From Steinernema hermaphroditum (lineage: Eukaryota > Nematoda > Chromadorea > Rhabditida > Steinernematidae): DNA of 57,527 nt. Under the pieces are notes generated by a model, which saw only the letters and a list, made by a program, of their open reading frames with translations, searched no databases and was not told the DNA's origin. The translations under genes and the position numbers were made by a program. The number at the start of each line of letters is the position of its first letter. Positions within the stretch are counted from its first letter, which is position 1. The DNA is taken from positions 1 to 57,527 of the forward strand of contig JAUCMV010000016.1 in assembly GCA_030435675.1 (NCBI GenBank), given 5' to 3'. Below are positions 11,859 through 25,210 of the stretch, piece by piece.

Positions 11859-14800
11859 TTTTATGATTGGATCTTGTAGAACTGCACGAGCCTGATCGAA
11901 CGCGCCTACTCTCGTTGGATTTACTGTGGACTATCTTAGTTTCCTGCAAAACTTTCAATTCGAGACAGACAGGGCCCTTGCTCACACCAAGAGTTCTGCA
12001 TCTGACCCTCCTGCTCCAAAGTACCATAGCATTTTTATGATTGGATCTTGTAGAACTGCACGAGCCTGATCGAACGCGCCTACTCTCGTTGGATTTACTG
12101 TGGACTATCTTAGTTTCCTGCAAAACTTTCAATTCGAGACAGATAGGGCCCTTGTTCATACAAAGAGTTCTGCATCTGACCCTCCTGCTCCAAAGTACCA
12201 TAGCATTTTTATGATTGGATCTTGTAGAACTGCACGAGCCTGATCGAACGCGCCTACTCTCGTTGGATTTACTGTGGACTATCTTAGTTTCCTGCAAAAC
12301 TTTCAATTCGAGACAACAGGGCCCTTGCTCACACCAAGAGCTCTGCATCTGACCCTCCTGCTCCAAAGTACCATAGCATTTTTATGATTGGATCTTGTAG
12401 AACTGCACGAGCCTGATCGAACGCGCCTACTCCCGTTGGTTTTACTGTGGACTATCTTAGTTTCCTGCAAAACTTTCAATTCGAGACAGCAGGGCCCTTG
12501 CTCACACCAAGAGTTCTGCATCTGACCCTCCTGCTCCAAAGTACCATAGCATTTTTATGATTGGATCTTGTAGAACTGCACGAGCCTGATCGAACGCGCC
12601 TACTCTCGTTGGATTTACTGTGGACTATCTTAGTTTCCTGCAAAACTTTCAATTCGAGACAGCAGGGCCCTTGCTCACACCAAGAGCTCTGCATCTGACC
12701 CTCCTGCTCCAAAGTACCATAGCATTTTTATGATTGGATCTTGTAGAACTGCACGAGCCTGATCGAACGCGCCTACTCCCGTTGGGTTTACTGTGGACTA
12801 TCTTAGTTTCCTGCAAAACTTTCAATTCGAGACAGCTAGGGCCCTTGCTCACACCAAGAGCTCTGCATCTGACCCTCCTGCTCCAAAGTACCATAGCATT
12901 TTTATGATTGGATCTTGTAGAACTGCACGAGCCTGATCGAACGCGCCTACTCTCGTTGGATTTCCTGTGGACTATCTTAGTTTCCTGCAAAACTTTCAAT
13001 TCGAGACAGATAGGGCCCTTGTTCATACAAAGAGCTCCTGCATCTGACCCTCCTGCTCCAAAGTACCATAGCATTTTTATGATTCGGATCTTGTAGAACT
13101 GCACGAGCCTGATCGAACGCGCCTACTCTCGTTGGATTTCCTGTGGACTATCTTAGTTTCCTGCAAAACTTTCAATTCGAGACAGATAGGGCCCTTGTTC
13201 ATACAAAGAGTTCTGCATCTGACCCTCCTGCTCCAAAGTACCATAGCATTTTTATGATTGGATCTTGTAGAACTGCACGAGCCTGATCGAACGCGCCTAC
13301 TCTCGTTGGATTTACTGTGGACTATCTTAGTTTCCTGCAAAACTTTCAATTCGAGACAGCAGGGCCCTTGCTCACACCAAGAGCTCTGCATCTGACCCTC
13401 CTGCTCCAAAGTACCATAGCATTTTTATGATTGGATCTTGTAGAACTGCACGAGCCTGATCGAACGCGCCTACTCTCGTTGGGTTTACTGTGGACTATCT
13501 TAGTTTCCTGCAAAACTTTCAATTCGAGACAGATAGGGCCCTTGTCTCACACCAAGAGTTCTGCATCTGACCCTCCTGCTCCAAAGTACCATAGCATTTT
13601 TATGATTGGATCTTGTAGAACTGCACGAGCCTGATCGAACGCGCCTACTCTCGTTGGATTTACTGTGGACTATCTTAGTTTCCTGCAAAACTTTCAATTC
13701 GAGACAGCAGGGCCCTTGCTCACACCAAGAGCTCTGCATCTGACCCTCCTGCTCCAAAGTACCATAGCATTTTTATGATTGGATCTTGTAGAACTGCACG
13801 AGCCTGATCGAACGCGCCTACTCTCGTTGGATTTACTGTGGACTATCTTAGTTTCCTGCAAAACTTTCAATTCGAGACAGATAGGGCCCTTGTTCATACA
13901 AAGAGTTCTGCATCTGACCCTCCTGCTCCAAAGTACCATAGCATTTTTATGATCGGATCTTGTAGAACTGCACGAGCCTGATCGAACGCGCCTACTCTCG
14001 TTGGATTTACTGTGGACTATCTTAGTTTCCTGCAAAACTTTCAATTCGAGACAGATAGGGCCCTTGTTCATACAAAGAGTTCTGCATCTGACCCTCCTGC
14101 TCCAAAGTACCATAGCATTTTTATGATTGGATCTTGTAGAACTGCACGAGCCTGATCGAACGCGCCTACTCTCGTTGGATTTACTGTGGACTATCTTAGT
14201 TTCCTGCAAAACTTTCAATTCGAGACAGATAGGGCCCTTGTTCATACAAAGAGTTCTGCATCTGACCCTCCTGCTCCAAAGTACCATAGCATTTTTATGA
14301 TTGGATCTTGTAGAACTGCACGAGCCTGATCGAACGCGCCTACTCTCGTTGGATTTACTGTGGACTATCTTAGTTTCCTGCAAAACTTTCAATTCGAGAC
14401 AGATAGGGCCCTTGTTCATGCAAAGAGTTCTGCATCTGACCCTCCTGCTCCAAAGTACCATAGCATTTTTATGATTGGATCTTGTAGAACTGCACGAGCC
14501 TGATCGAACGCGCCTACTCTCGTTGGATTTACTGTGGACTATCTTAGTTTCCTGCAAAACTTTCAATTCGAGACAGATAGGGCCTTGTTCATGCAAAGAG
14601 TTCTGCATCTGACCCTCCTGCTCCAAAGTACCATAGCATTTTTATGATTGGATCTTGTAGAACTGCACGAGCCTGATCGAACGCGCCTACTCTCGTTGGA
14701 TTTCCTGTGGACTATCTTAGTTTCCTGCAAAACTTTCAATTCGAGACAGATAGGGCCCTTGTTCATACAAAGAGTTCTGCATCTGACCCTCCTGCTCCAA

Positions 14801-17800
14801 AGTACCATAGCATTTTTATGATCGGATCTTGTAGAACTGCACGAGCCTGATCGAACGCGCCTACTCTCGTTGGATTTACTGTGGACTATCTTAGTTTCCT
14901 GCAAAACTTTCAATTCGAGACAGATAGGGCCCTTGTTCATGCACCAAGAGTTCTGCATCTGACCCTCCTGCTCCAAAGTACCATAGCATTTTTATGATTG
15001 GATCTTGTAGAACTGCACGAGCCTGATCGAACGCGCCTACTCTCGTTGGATTTACTGTGGACTATCTTAGTTTCCTGCAAAACTTTCAATTCGAGACAGA
15101 CAGGGCCCTTGCTCACACCAAGAGCTCTGCATCTGACCCTCCTGCTCCAAAGTACCATAGCATTTTTATGATTGGATCTTGTAGAACTGCACGAGCCTGA
15201 TCGAACGCGCCTACTCTCGTTGGGATTACTGTGGACTATCTTAGTTTCCTGCAAAACTTTCAATTCGAGACAGATAGGGCCCTTGCTCATACAAAGAGTT
15301 CTGCATCTGACCCTCCTGCTCCAAAGTACCATAGCATTTTTATGATTGGATCTTGTAGAACTGCACGAGCCTGATCGAACGCGCCTACTCTCGTTGGATT
15401 TCCTGTGGACTATCTTAGTTTCCTGCAAAACTTTCAATTCGAGACAGACAGGGCCCTTGCTCACACCAAGAGCTCTGCATCTGACCCTCCTGCTCCAAAG
15501 TACCATAGCATTTTTATGATTGGATCTTGTAGAACTGCACGAGCCTGATCGAACGCGCCTACTCTCGTTGGATTTACTGTGGACTATCTTAGTTTCCTGC
15601 AAAACTTTCAATTCGAGACAGCAGGGCCCTTGCTCACACCAAGAGCTCTGCATCTGACCCTCCTGCTCCAAAGTACCATAGCATTTTTATGATCGGATCT
15701 TGTAGAACTGCACGAGCCTGATCGAACGCGCCTACTCTCGTTGGATTTACTGTGGACTATCTTAGTTTCCTGCAAAACTTTCAATTCGAGACAGCAGGGC
15801 CCTTGCTCACACCAAGAGCTCTGCATCTGACCCTCCTGCTCCAAAGTACCATAGCATTTTTATGATTGGATCTTGTAGAACTGCACGAGCCTGATCGAAC
15901 GCGCCTACTCTCGTTGGATTTCCTGTGGACTATCTTAGTTTCCTGCAAAACTTTCAATTCGAGACAGACAGGGCCCTTGCTCACACAAAGAGCTCTGCAT
16001 CTGACCCTCCTGCTCCAAAGTACCATAGCATTTTTATGATTGGATCTTGTAGAACTGCACGAGCCTGATCGAACGCGCCTACTCTCGTTGGATTTACTGT
16101 GGACTATCTTAGTTTCCTGCAAAACTTTCAATTCGAGACAGCAGGGCCCTTGCTCACACCAAGAGCTCTGCATCTGACCCTCCTGCTCCAAAGTACCATA
16201 GCATTTTTATGATCGGATCTTGTAGAACTGCACGAGCCTGATCGAACGCGCCTACTCTCGTTGGATTTACTGTGGACTATCTTAGTTTCCTGCAAAACTT
16301 TCAATTCGAGACAGATAGGGCCCTTGTTCATGCAAAGAGTTCTGCATCTGACCCTCCTGCTCCAAAGTACCATAGCATTTTTATGATCGGATCTTGTAGA
16401 ACTGCACGAGCCTGATCGAACGCGCCTACTCTCGTTGGATTTACTGTGGACTATCTTAGTTTCCTGCAAAACTTTCAATTCGAGACAGATAGGGCCCTTG
16501 CTCATACAAAGAGTTCTGCATCTGACCCTCCTGCTCCAAAGTACCATAGCATTTTTATGATTGGATCTTGTAGAACTGCACGAGCCTGATCGAACGCGCC
16601 TACTCTCGTTGGATTTCCTGTGGACTATCTTAGTTTCCTGCAAAACTTTCAATTCGAGACAGCAGGGCCCTTGCTCACACCAAGAGCTCTGCATCTGACC
16701 CTCCTGCTCCAAAGTACCATAGCATTTTTATGATTGGATCTTGTAGAACTGCACGAGCCTGATCGAACGCGCCTACTCTCGTTGGATTTACTGTGGACTA
16801 TCTTAGTTTCCTGCAAAACTTTCAATTCGAGACAGCAGGGCCCTTGCTCACACCAAGAGCTCTGCATCTGACCCTCCTGCTCCAAAGTACCATAGCATTT
16901 TTATGATTCGGATCTTGTAGAACTGCACGAGCCTGATCGAACGCGCCTACTCTCGTTGGATTTACTGTGGACTATCTTAGTTTCCTGCAAAACTTTCAAT
17001 TCGAGACAGATAGGGCCTTGTTCATGCAAAGAGTTCTGCATCTGACCCTCCTGCTCCAAAGTACCATAGCATTTTTATGATTGGATCTTGTAGAACTGCA
17101 CGAGCCTGATCGAACGCGCCTACTCTCTTTGGATTTCTTGTGGACTATCTTAGTTTCCTGCAAAACTTTCAATTCGAGACAGATAGGGCCTTGTTCATGC
17201 AAAGAGTTCTGCATCTGACCCTCCTGCTCCAAAGTACCATAGCATTTTTATGATCGGATCTTGTAGAACTGCACGAGCCTGATCGAACGCGCCTACTCTC
17301 GTTGGATTTACTGTGGACTATCTTAGTTTCCTGCAAAACTTTCAATTCGAGACAGATAGGGCCTTGTTCATGCAAAGAGTTCTGCATCTGACCCTCCTGC
17401 TCCAAAGTACCATAGCATTTTTATGATTGGATCTTGTAGAACTGCACGAGCCTGATCGAACGCGCCTACTCTCGTTGGATTTACTGTGGACTATCTTAGT
17501 TTCCTGCAAAACTTTCAATTCGAGACAGACAGGGCCCTTGTTCACTCAAAGAGCTCTGCATCTGACCCTCCTGCTCCAAAGTACCATAGCATTTTTATGA
17601 TTGGATCTTGTAGAACTGCACGAGCCTGATCGAACGCGCCTACTCTCGTTGGATTTCCTGTGGACTATCTTAGTTTCCTGCAAAACTTTCAATTCGAGAC
17701 AGACAGGGCCCTTGCTCACACCAAGAGCTCTGCATCTGACCCTCCTGCTCCAAAGTACCATAGCATTTTTATGATTGGATCTTGTAGAACTGCACGAGCC

Positions 17801-20800
17801 TGATCGAACGCGCCTACTCTCGTTGGATTTACTGTGGACTATCTTAGTTTCCTGCAAAACTTTCAATTCGAGACAGCAGGGCCCTTGCTCACACCAAGAG
17901 CTCTGCATCTGACCCTCCTGCTCCAAAGTACCATAGCATTTTTATGATTGGATCTTGTAGAACTGCACGAGCCTGATCGAACGCGCCTACTCTCGTTGGA
18001 TTTCCTGTGGACTATCTTAGTTTCCTGCAAAACTTTCAATTCGAGACAGATAGGGCCCTTGTTCACACAAAGAGTTCTGCATCTGACCCTCCTGCTCCAA
18101 AGTACCATAGCATTTTTATGATTGGATCTTGTAGAACTGCACGAGCCTGATCGAACGCGCCTACTCTCGTTGGATTTACTGTGGACTATCTTAGTTTCCT
18201 GCAAAACTTTCAATTCGAGACAGCAGGGCCCTTGCTCACACCAAGAGTTCTGCATCTGACCCTCCTGCTCCAAAGTACCATAGCATTTTTATGATTGGAT
18301 CTTGTAGAACTGCACGAGCCTGATCGAACGCGCCTACTCTCGTTGGATTTACTGTGGACTATCTTAGTTTCCTGCAAAACTTTCAATTCGAGACAGATAG
18401 GGCCCTTGCTCATACAAAGAGTTCTGCATCTGACCCTCCTGCTCCAAAGTACCATAGCATTTTTATGATTGGATCTTGTAGAACTGCACGAGCCTGATCG
18501 AACGCGCCTACTCTCGTTGGATTTACTGTGGACTATCTTAGTTTCCTGCAAAACTTTCAATTCGAGACAGATAGGGCCCTTGTTCATACAAAGAGTTCTG
18601 CATCTGACCCTCCTGCTCCAAAGTACCATAGCATTTTTATGATTGGATCTTGTAGAACTGCACGAGCCTGATCGAACGCGCCTACTCTCGTTGGATTTCC
18701 TGTGGACTATCTTAGTTTCCTGCAAAACTTTCAATTCGAGACAGATAGGGCCCTTGCTCACACCAAGAGTTCTGCATCTGACCCTCCTGCTCCAAAGTAC
18801 CATAGCATTTTTATGATTGGATCTTGTAGAACTGCACGAGCCTGATCGAACGCGCCTACTCTCGTTGGATTTACTGTGGACTATCTTAGTTTCCTGCAAA
18901 ACTTTCAATTCGAGACAGACAGGGCCCTTGTTCACACCAAGAGTTCTGCATCTGACCCTCCTGCTCCAAAGTACCATAGCATTTTTATGATTGGATCTTG
19001 TAGAACTGCACGAGCCTGATCGAACGCGCCTACTCTCGTTGGATTTACTGTGGACTATCTTAGTTTCCTGCAAAACTTTCAATTCGAGACAGATAGGGCC
19101 TTGTTCATACAAAGAGTTCTGCATCTGACCCTCCTGCTCCAAAGTACCATAGCATTTTTATGATTGGATCTTGTAGAACTGCACGAGCCTGATCGAACGC
19201 GCCTACTCTCGTTGGATTTCCTGTGGACTATCTTAGTTTCCTGCAAAACTTTCAATTCGAGACAGCAGGGCCCTTGCTCACACCAAGAGCTCTGCATCTG
19301 ACCCTCCTGCTCCAAAGTACCATAGCATTTTTATGATCGGATCTTGTAGAACTGCACGAGCCTGATCGAACGCGCCTACTCTCGTTGGATTTACTGTGGA
19401 CTATCTTAGTTTCCTGCAAAACTTTCAATTCGAGACAGATAGGGCCCTTGTTCACACCAAGAGTTCTGCATCTGACCCTCCTGCTCCAAAGTACCATAGC
19501 ATTTTTATGATTGGATCTTGTAGAACTGCACGAGCCTGATCGAACGCGCCTACTCTCGTTGGATTTACTGTGGACTATCTTAGTTTCCTGCAAAACTTTC
19601 AATTCGAGACAGCAGGGCCCTTGCTCACACCAAGAGCTCTGCATCTGACCCTCCTGCTCCAAAGTACCATAGCATTTTTATGATTGGATCTTGTAGAACT
19701 GCACGAGCCTGATCGAACGCGCCTACTCTCGTTGGATTTACTGTGGACTATCTTAGTTTCCTGCAAAACTTTCAATTCGAGACAGCAGGGCCCTTGCTCA
19801 CACAAAGAGCTCTGCATCTGACCCTCCTGCTCCAAAGTACCATAGCATTTTTATGATTGGATCTTGTAGAACTGCACGAGCCTGATCGAACGCGCCTACT
19901 CTCGTTGGATTTACTGTGGACTATCTTAGTTTCCTGCAAAACTTTCAATTCGAGACAGATAGGGCCTTGCTCACACAAAGAGTTCTGCATCTGACCCTCC
20001 TGCTCCAAAGTACCATAGCATTTTTATGATTGGATCTTGTAGAACTGCACGAGCCTGATCGAACGCGCCTACTCTCGTTGGATTTACTGTGGACTATCTT
20101 AGTTTCCTGCAAAACTTTCAATTCGAGACAGATAGGGCCCTTGCTCACTCAAAGAGTTCTGCATCTGACCCTCCTGCTCCAAAGTACCATAGCATTTTTA
20201 TGATCGGATCTTGTAGAACTGCACGAGCCTGATCGAACGCGCCTACTCTCGTTGGATTTACTGTGGACTATCTTAGTTTCCTGCAAAACTTTCAATTCGA
20301 GACAGATAGGGCCCTTGTTCATACAAAGAGTTCTGCATCTGACCCTCCTGCTCCAAAGTACCATAGCATTTTTATGATTGGATCTTGTAGAACTGCACGA
20401 GCCTGATCGAACGCGCCTACTCTCGTTGGATTTACTGTGGACTATCTTAGTTTCCTGCAAAACTTTCAATTCGAGACAGATAGGGCCCTTGTTCATGCAA
20501 AGAGTTCTGCATCTGACCCTCCTGCTCCAAAGTACCATAGCATTTTTATGATTGGATCTTGTAGAACTGCACGAGCCTGATCGAACGCGCCTACTCTCGT
20601 TGGATTTCCTGTGGACTATCTTAGTTTCCTGCAAAACTTTCAATTCGAGACAGCAGGGCCCTTGCTCACACCAAGAGCTCTGCATCTGACCCTCCTGCTC
20701 CAAAGTACCATAGCATTTTTATGATTGGATCTTGTAGAACTGCACGAGCCTGATCGAACGCGCCTACTCTCGTTGGATTTCCTGTGGACTATCTTAGTTT

Positions 20801-23800
20801 CCTGCAAAACTTTCAATTCGAGACAGCAGGGCCCTTGCTCACACCAAGAGCTCTGCATCTGACCCTCCTGCTCCAAAGTACCATAGCATTTTTATGATTG
20901 GATCTTGTAGAACTGCACGAGCCTGATCGAACGCGCCTACTCTCGTTGGATTTACTGTGGACTATCTTAGTTTCCTGCAAAACTTTCAATTCGAGACAGA
21001 TAGGGCCCTTGTTCACACCAAGAGTTCTGCATCTGACCCTCCTGCTCCAAAGTACCATAGCATTTTTATGATTGGATCTTGTAGAACTGCACGAGCCTGA
21101 TCGAACGCGCCTACTCTCGTTGGATTTCCTGTGGACTATCTTAGTTTCCTGCAAAACTTTCAATTCGAGACAGATAGGGCCCTTGTTCATACAAAGAGTT
21201 CTGCATCTGACCCTCCTGCTCCAAAGTACCATAGCATTTTTATGATCGGATCTTGTAGAACTGCACGAGCCTGATCGAACGCGCCTACTCTCGTTGGATT
21301 TACTGTGGACTATCTTAGTTTCCTGCAAAACTTTCAATTCGAGACAGATAGGGCCCTTGTTCACACAAAGAGTTCTGCATCTGACCCTCCTGCTCCAAAG
21401 TACCATAGCATTTTTATGATTGGATCTTGTAGAACTGCACGAGCCTGATCGAACGCGCCTACTCTCGTTGGATTTACTGTGGACTATCTTAGTTTCCTGC
21501 AAAACTTTCAATTCGAGACAGATAGGGCCCTTGTTCATACAAAGAGTTCTGCATCTGACCCTCCTGCTCCAAAGTACCATAGCATTTTTATGATTGGATC
21601 TTGTAGAACTGCACGAGCCTGATCGAACGCGCCTACTCCCGTTGGATTTCCTGTGGACTATCTTAGTTTCCTGCAAAACTTTCAATTCGAGACAGCAGGG
21701 CCCTTGCTCACACCAAGAGCTCTGCATCTGACCCTCCTGCTCCAAAGTACCATAGCATTTTTATGATCGGATCTTGTAGAACTGCACGAGCCTGATCGAA
21801 CGCGCCTACTCTCGTTGGATTTACTGTGGACTATCTTAGTTTCCTGCAAAACTTTCAATTCGAGACAGATAGGGCCCTTGTTCATACAAAGAGTTCTGCA
21901 TCTGACCCTCCTGCTCCAAAGTACCATAGCATTTTTATGATTGGATCTTGTAGAACTGCACGAGCCTGATCGAACGCGCCTACTCTCGTTGGATTTACTG
22001 TGGACTATCTTAGTTTCCTGCAAAACTTTCAATTCGAGACAGCAGGGCCCTTGCTCACACCAAGAGCTCTGCATCTGACCCTCCTGCTCCAAAGTACCAT
22101 AGCATTTTTATGATTGGATCTTGTAGAACTGCACGAGCCTGATCGAACGCGCCTACTCTCGTTGGATTTCCTGTGGACTATCTTAGTTTCCTGCAAAACT
22201 TTCAATTCGAGACAGCAGGGCCCTTGCTCACACCAAGAGCTCTGCATCTGACCCTCCTGCTCCAAAGTACCATAGCATTTTTATGATTGGATCTTGTAGA
22301 ACTGCACGAGCCTGATCGAACGCGCCTACTCCCGTTGGGTTTACTGTGGACTATCTTAGTTTCCTGCAAAACTTTCAATTCGAGACAGCAGGGCCCTTGC
22401 TCATACCAAGAGCTCTGCATCTGACCCTCCTGCTCCAAAGTACCATAGCATTTTTATGATCGGATCTTGTAGAACTGCACGAGCCTGATCGAACGCGCCT
22501 ACTCTCGTTGGATTTACTGTGGACTATCTTAGTTTCCTGCAAAACTTTCAATTCGAGACAGATAGGGCCCTTGTTCATGCAAAGAGTTCTGCATCTGACC
22601 CTCCTGCTCCAAAGTACCATAGCATTTTTATGATTGGATCTTGTAGAACTGCACGAGCCTGATCGAACGCGCCTACTCTCGTTGGATTTACTGTGGACTA
22701 TCTTAGTTTCCTGCAAAACTTTCAATTCGAGACAGTAGGGCCCTTGCTCACACCAAGAGCTCTGCATCTGACCCTCCTGCTCCAAAGTACCATAGCATTT
22801 TTATGATTGGATCTTGTAGAACTGCACGAGCCTGATCGAACGCGCCTACTCTCGTTGGATTTACTGTGGACTATCTTAGTTTCCTGCAAAACTTTCAATT
22901 CGAGACAGATAGGGCCTTGTTCATACAAAGAGTTCTGCATCTGACCCTCCTGCTCCAAAGTACCATAGCATTTTTATGATTGGATCTTGTAGAACTGCAC
23001 GAGCCTGATCGAACGCGCCTACTCTCGTTGGATTTCCTGTGGACTATCTTAGTTTCCTGCAAAACTTTCAATTCGAGACAGATAGGGCCCTTGCTCACAC
23101 CAAGAGTTCTGCATCTGACCCTCCTGCTCCAAAGTACCATAGCATTTTTATGATTGGATCTTGTAGAACTGCACGAGCCTGATCGAACGCGCCTACTCTC
23201 GTTGGATTTACTGTGGACTATCTTAGTTTCCTGCAAAACTTTCAATTCGAGACAGATAGGGCCTTGTTCATACAAAGAGTTCTGCATCTGACCCTCCTGC
23301 TCCAAAGTACCATAGCATTTTTATGATTGGATCTTGTAGAACTGCACGAGCCTGATCGAACGCGCCTACTCTCGTTGGATTTACTGTGGACTATCTTAGT
23401 TTCCTGCAAAACTTTCAATTCGAGACAGCAGGGCCCTTGCTCACACCAAGAGCTCTGCATCTGACCCTCCTGCTCCAAAGTACCATAGCATTTTTATGAT
23501 TGGATCTTGTAGAACTGCACGAGCCTGATCGAACGCGCCTACTCTCGTTGGATTTACTGTGGACTATCTTAGTTTCCTGCAAAACTTTCAATTCGAGACA
23601 GTAGGGCCCTTGTTCACACCAAGAGTTCTGCATCTGACCCTCCTGCTCCAAAGTACCATAGCATTTTTATGATCGGATCTTGTAGAACTGCACGAGCCTG
23701 ATCGAACGCGCCTACTCTCGTTGGATTTCCTGTGGACTATCTTAGTTTCCTGCAAAACTTTCAATTCGAGACAGAAGGGCCCTTGCTCACACCAAGAGTT

Positions 23801-25210
23801 CTGCATCTGACCCTCCTGCTCCAAAGTACCATAGCATTTTTATGATTCGATCTTGTAGAACTGCACGAGCCTGATCGAACGCGCCTACTCCCGTTGGATT
23901 TACTGTGGACTATCTTAGTTTCCTGCAAAACTTTCAATTCGAGACAGCAGGGCCCTTGCTCACACCAAGAGCTCTGCATCTGACCCTCCTGCTCCAAAGT
24001 ACCATATCATTTTTATGATTGGATCTTGTAGAACTGCACGAGCCTGATCGAACGCGCCTATTCCCGTTGGATTTACTGTGGACTATCTTAGTTTCCTGCA
24101 AAACTTTCAATTCGAGACAGCAGGGCCCTTGCTCACACCAAAGAGCTCTGCATCTGACCCTCCTGCTCCAAAGTACCATAGCATTTTTATGATTGGATCT
24201 TGTAGAACTGCACGAGCCTGATCGAACGCGCCTACTCTCGTTGGATTTACTGTGGACTATCTTAGTTTCCTGCAAAACTTTCAATTCGAGACAGACAGGG
24301 CCCTTGCTCACACAAAGAGCTCTGCATCTGACCCTCCTGCTCCAAAGTACCATAGCATTTTTATGATTGGATCTTGTAGAACTGCACGAGCCTGATCGAA
24401 CGCGCCTACTCTCGTTGGATTTCCTGTGGACTATCTTAGTTTCCTGCAAAACTTTCAATTCGAGACAGATAGGGCCTTGTTCATACAAAGAGTTCTGCAT
24501 CTGACCCTCCTGCTCCAAAGTACCATAGCATTTTTATGATTGGATCTTGTAGAACTGCACGAGCCTGATCGAACGCGCCTACTCTCGTTGGATTTCCTGT
24601 GGACTATCTTAGTTTCCTGCAAAACTTTCAATTCGAGACAGCAGGGCCCTTGCTCACACCAAGAGTTCTGCATCTGACCCTCCTGCTCCAAAGTACCACT
24701 AGCATTTTTATGATTGGATCTTGTAGAACTGCACGAGCCTGATCGAACGCGCCTACTCTCGTTGGATTTCCTGTGGACTATCTTAGTTTCCTGCAAAACT
24801 TTCAATTCGAGACAGATAGGGCCCTTGTTCATACAAAGAGTTCTGCATCTGACCCTCCTGCTCCAAAGTACCATAGCATTTTTATGATCGGATCTTGTAG
24901 AACTGCACGAGCCTGATCGAACGCGCCTACTCCCGTTGGGATTACTGTGGACTATCTTAGTTTCCTGCAAAACTTTCAATTCGAGACAGATAGGGCCCTT
25001 GCTCACACCAAGAGCTCTGCATCTGACCCTCCTGCTCCAAAGTACCATAGCATTTTTATGATTCGATCTTGTAGAACTGCACGAGCCTGATCGAACGCGC
25101 CTACTCCCGTTGGATTTACTGTGGACTATCTTAGTTTCCTGCAAAACTTTCAATTCGAGACAGATAGGGCCTTGTTCATGCAAAGAGTTCTGCATCTGAC
25201 CCTCCTGCTC

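Larger units (their letters stand above)
7986..25210 (+). repeat. Subregion 3: standard ACTCTCGTTGGA monomers
   Basis: About 99 units, mostly ACTCTCGTTGGATTTAC or ACTCTCGTTGGATTTCC, with A and B tails intermingled without a fixed order. GATCGG units are scattered through it. ACTCCCGTTGGG forms appear in short groups near 9.3-9.7, 12.4-12.8 and 22.3 kb. A GATTCGATC variant appears near 23.8 and 25.1 kb. No non-repeat sequence is present. Confidence 0.85.

Noticed and set aside
24690..24702. Isolated one-base gains (24699, about 28690, about 46738, about 47750) as functional variants
   Set aside because: Each occurs once, often beside a homopolymer, and may be a sequencing or polishing error. 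They are recorded only as unit-level irregularities.
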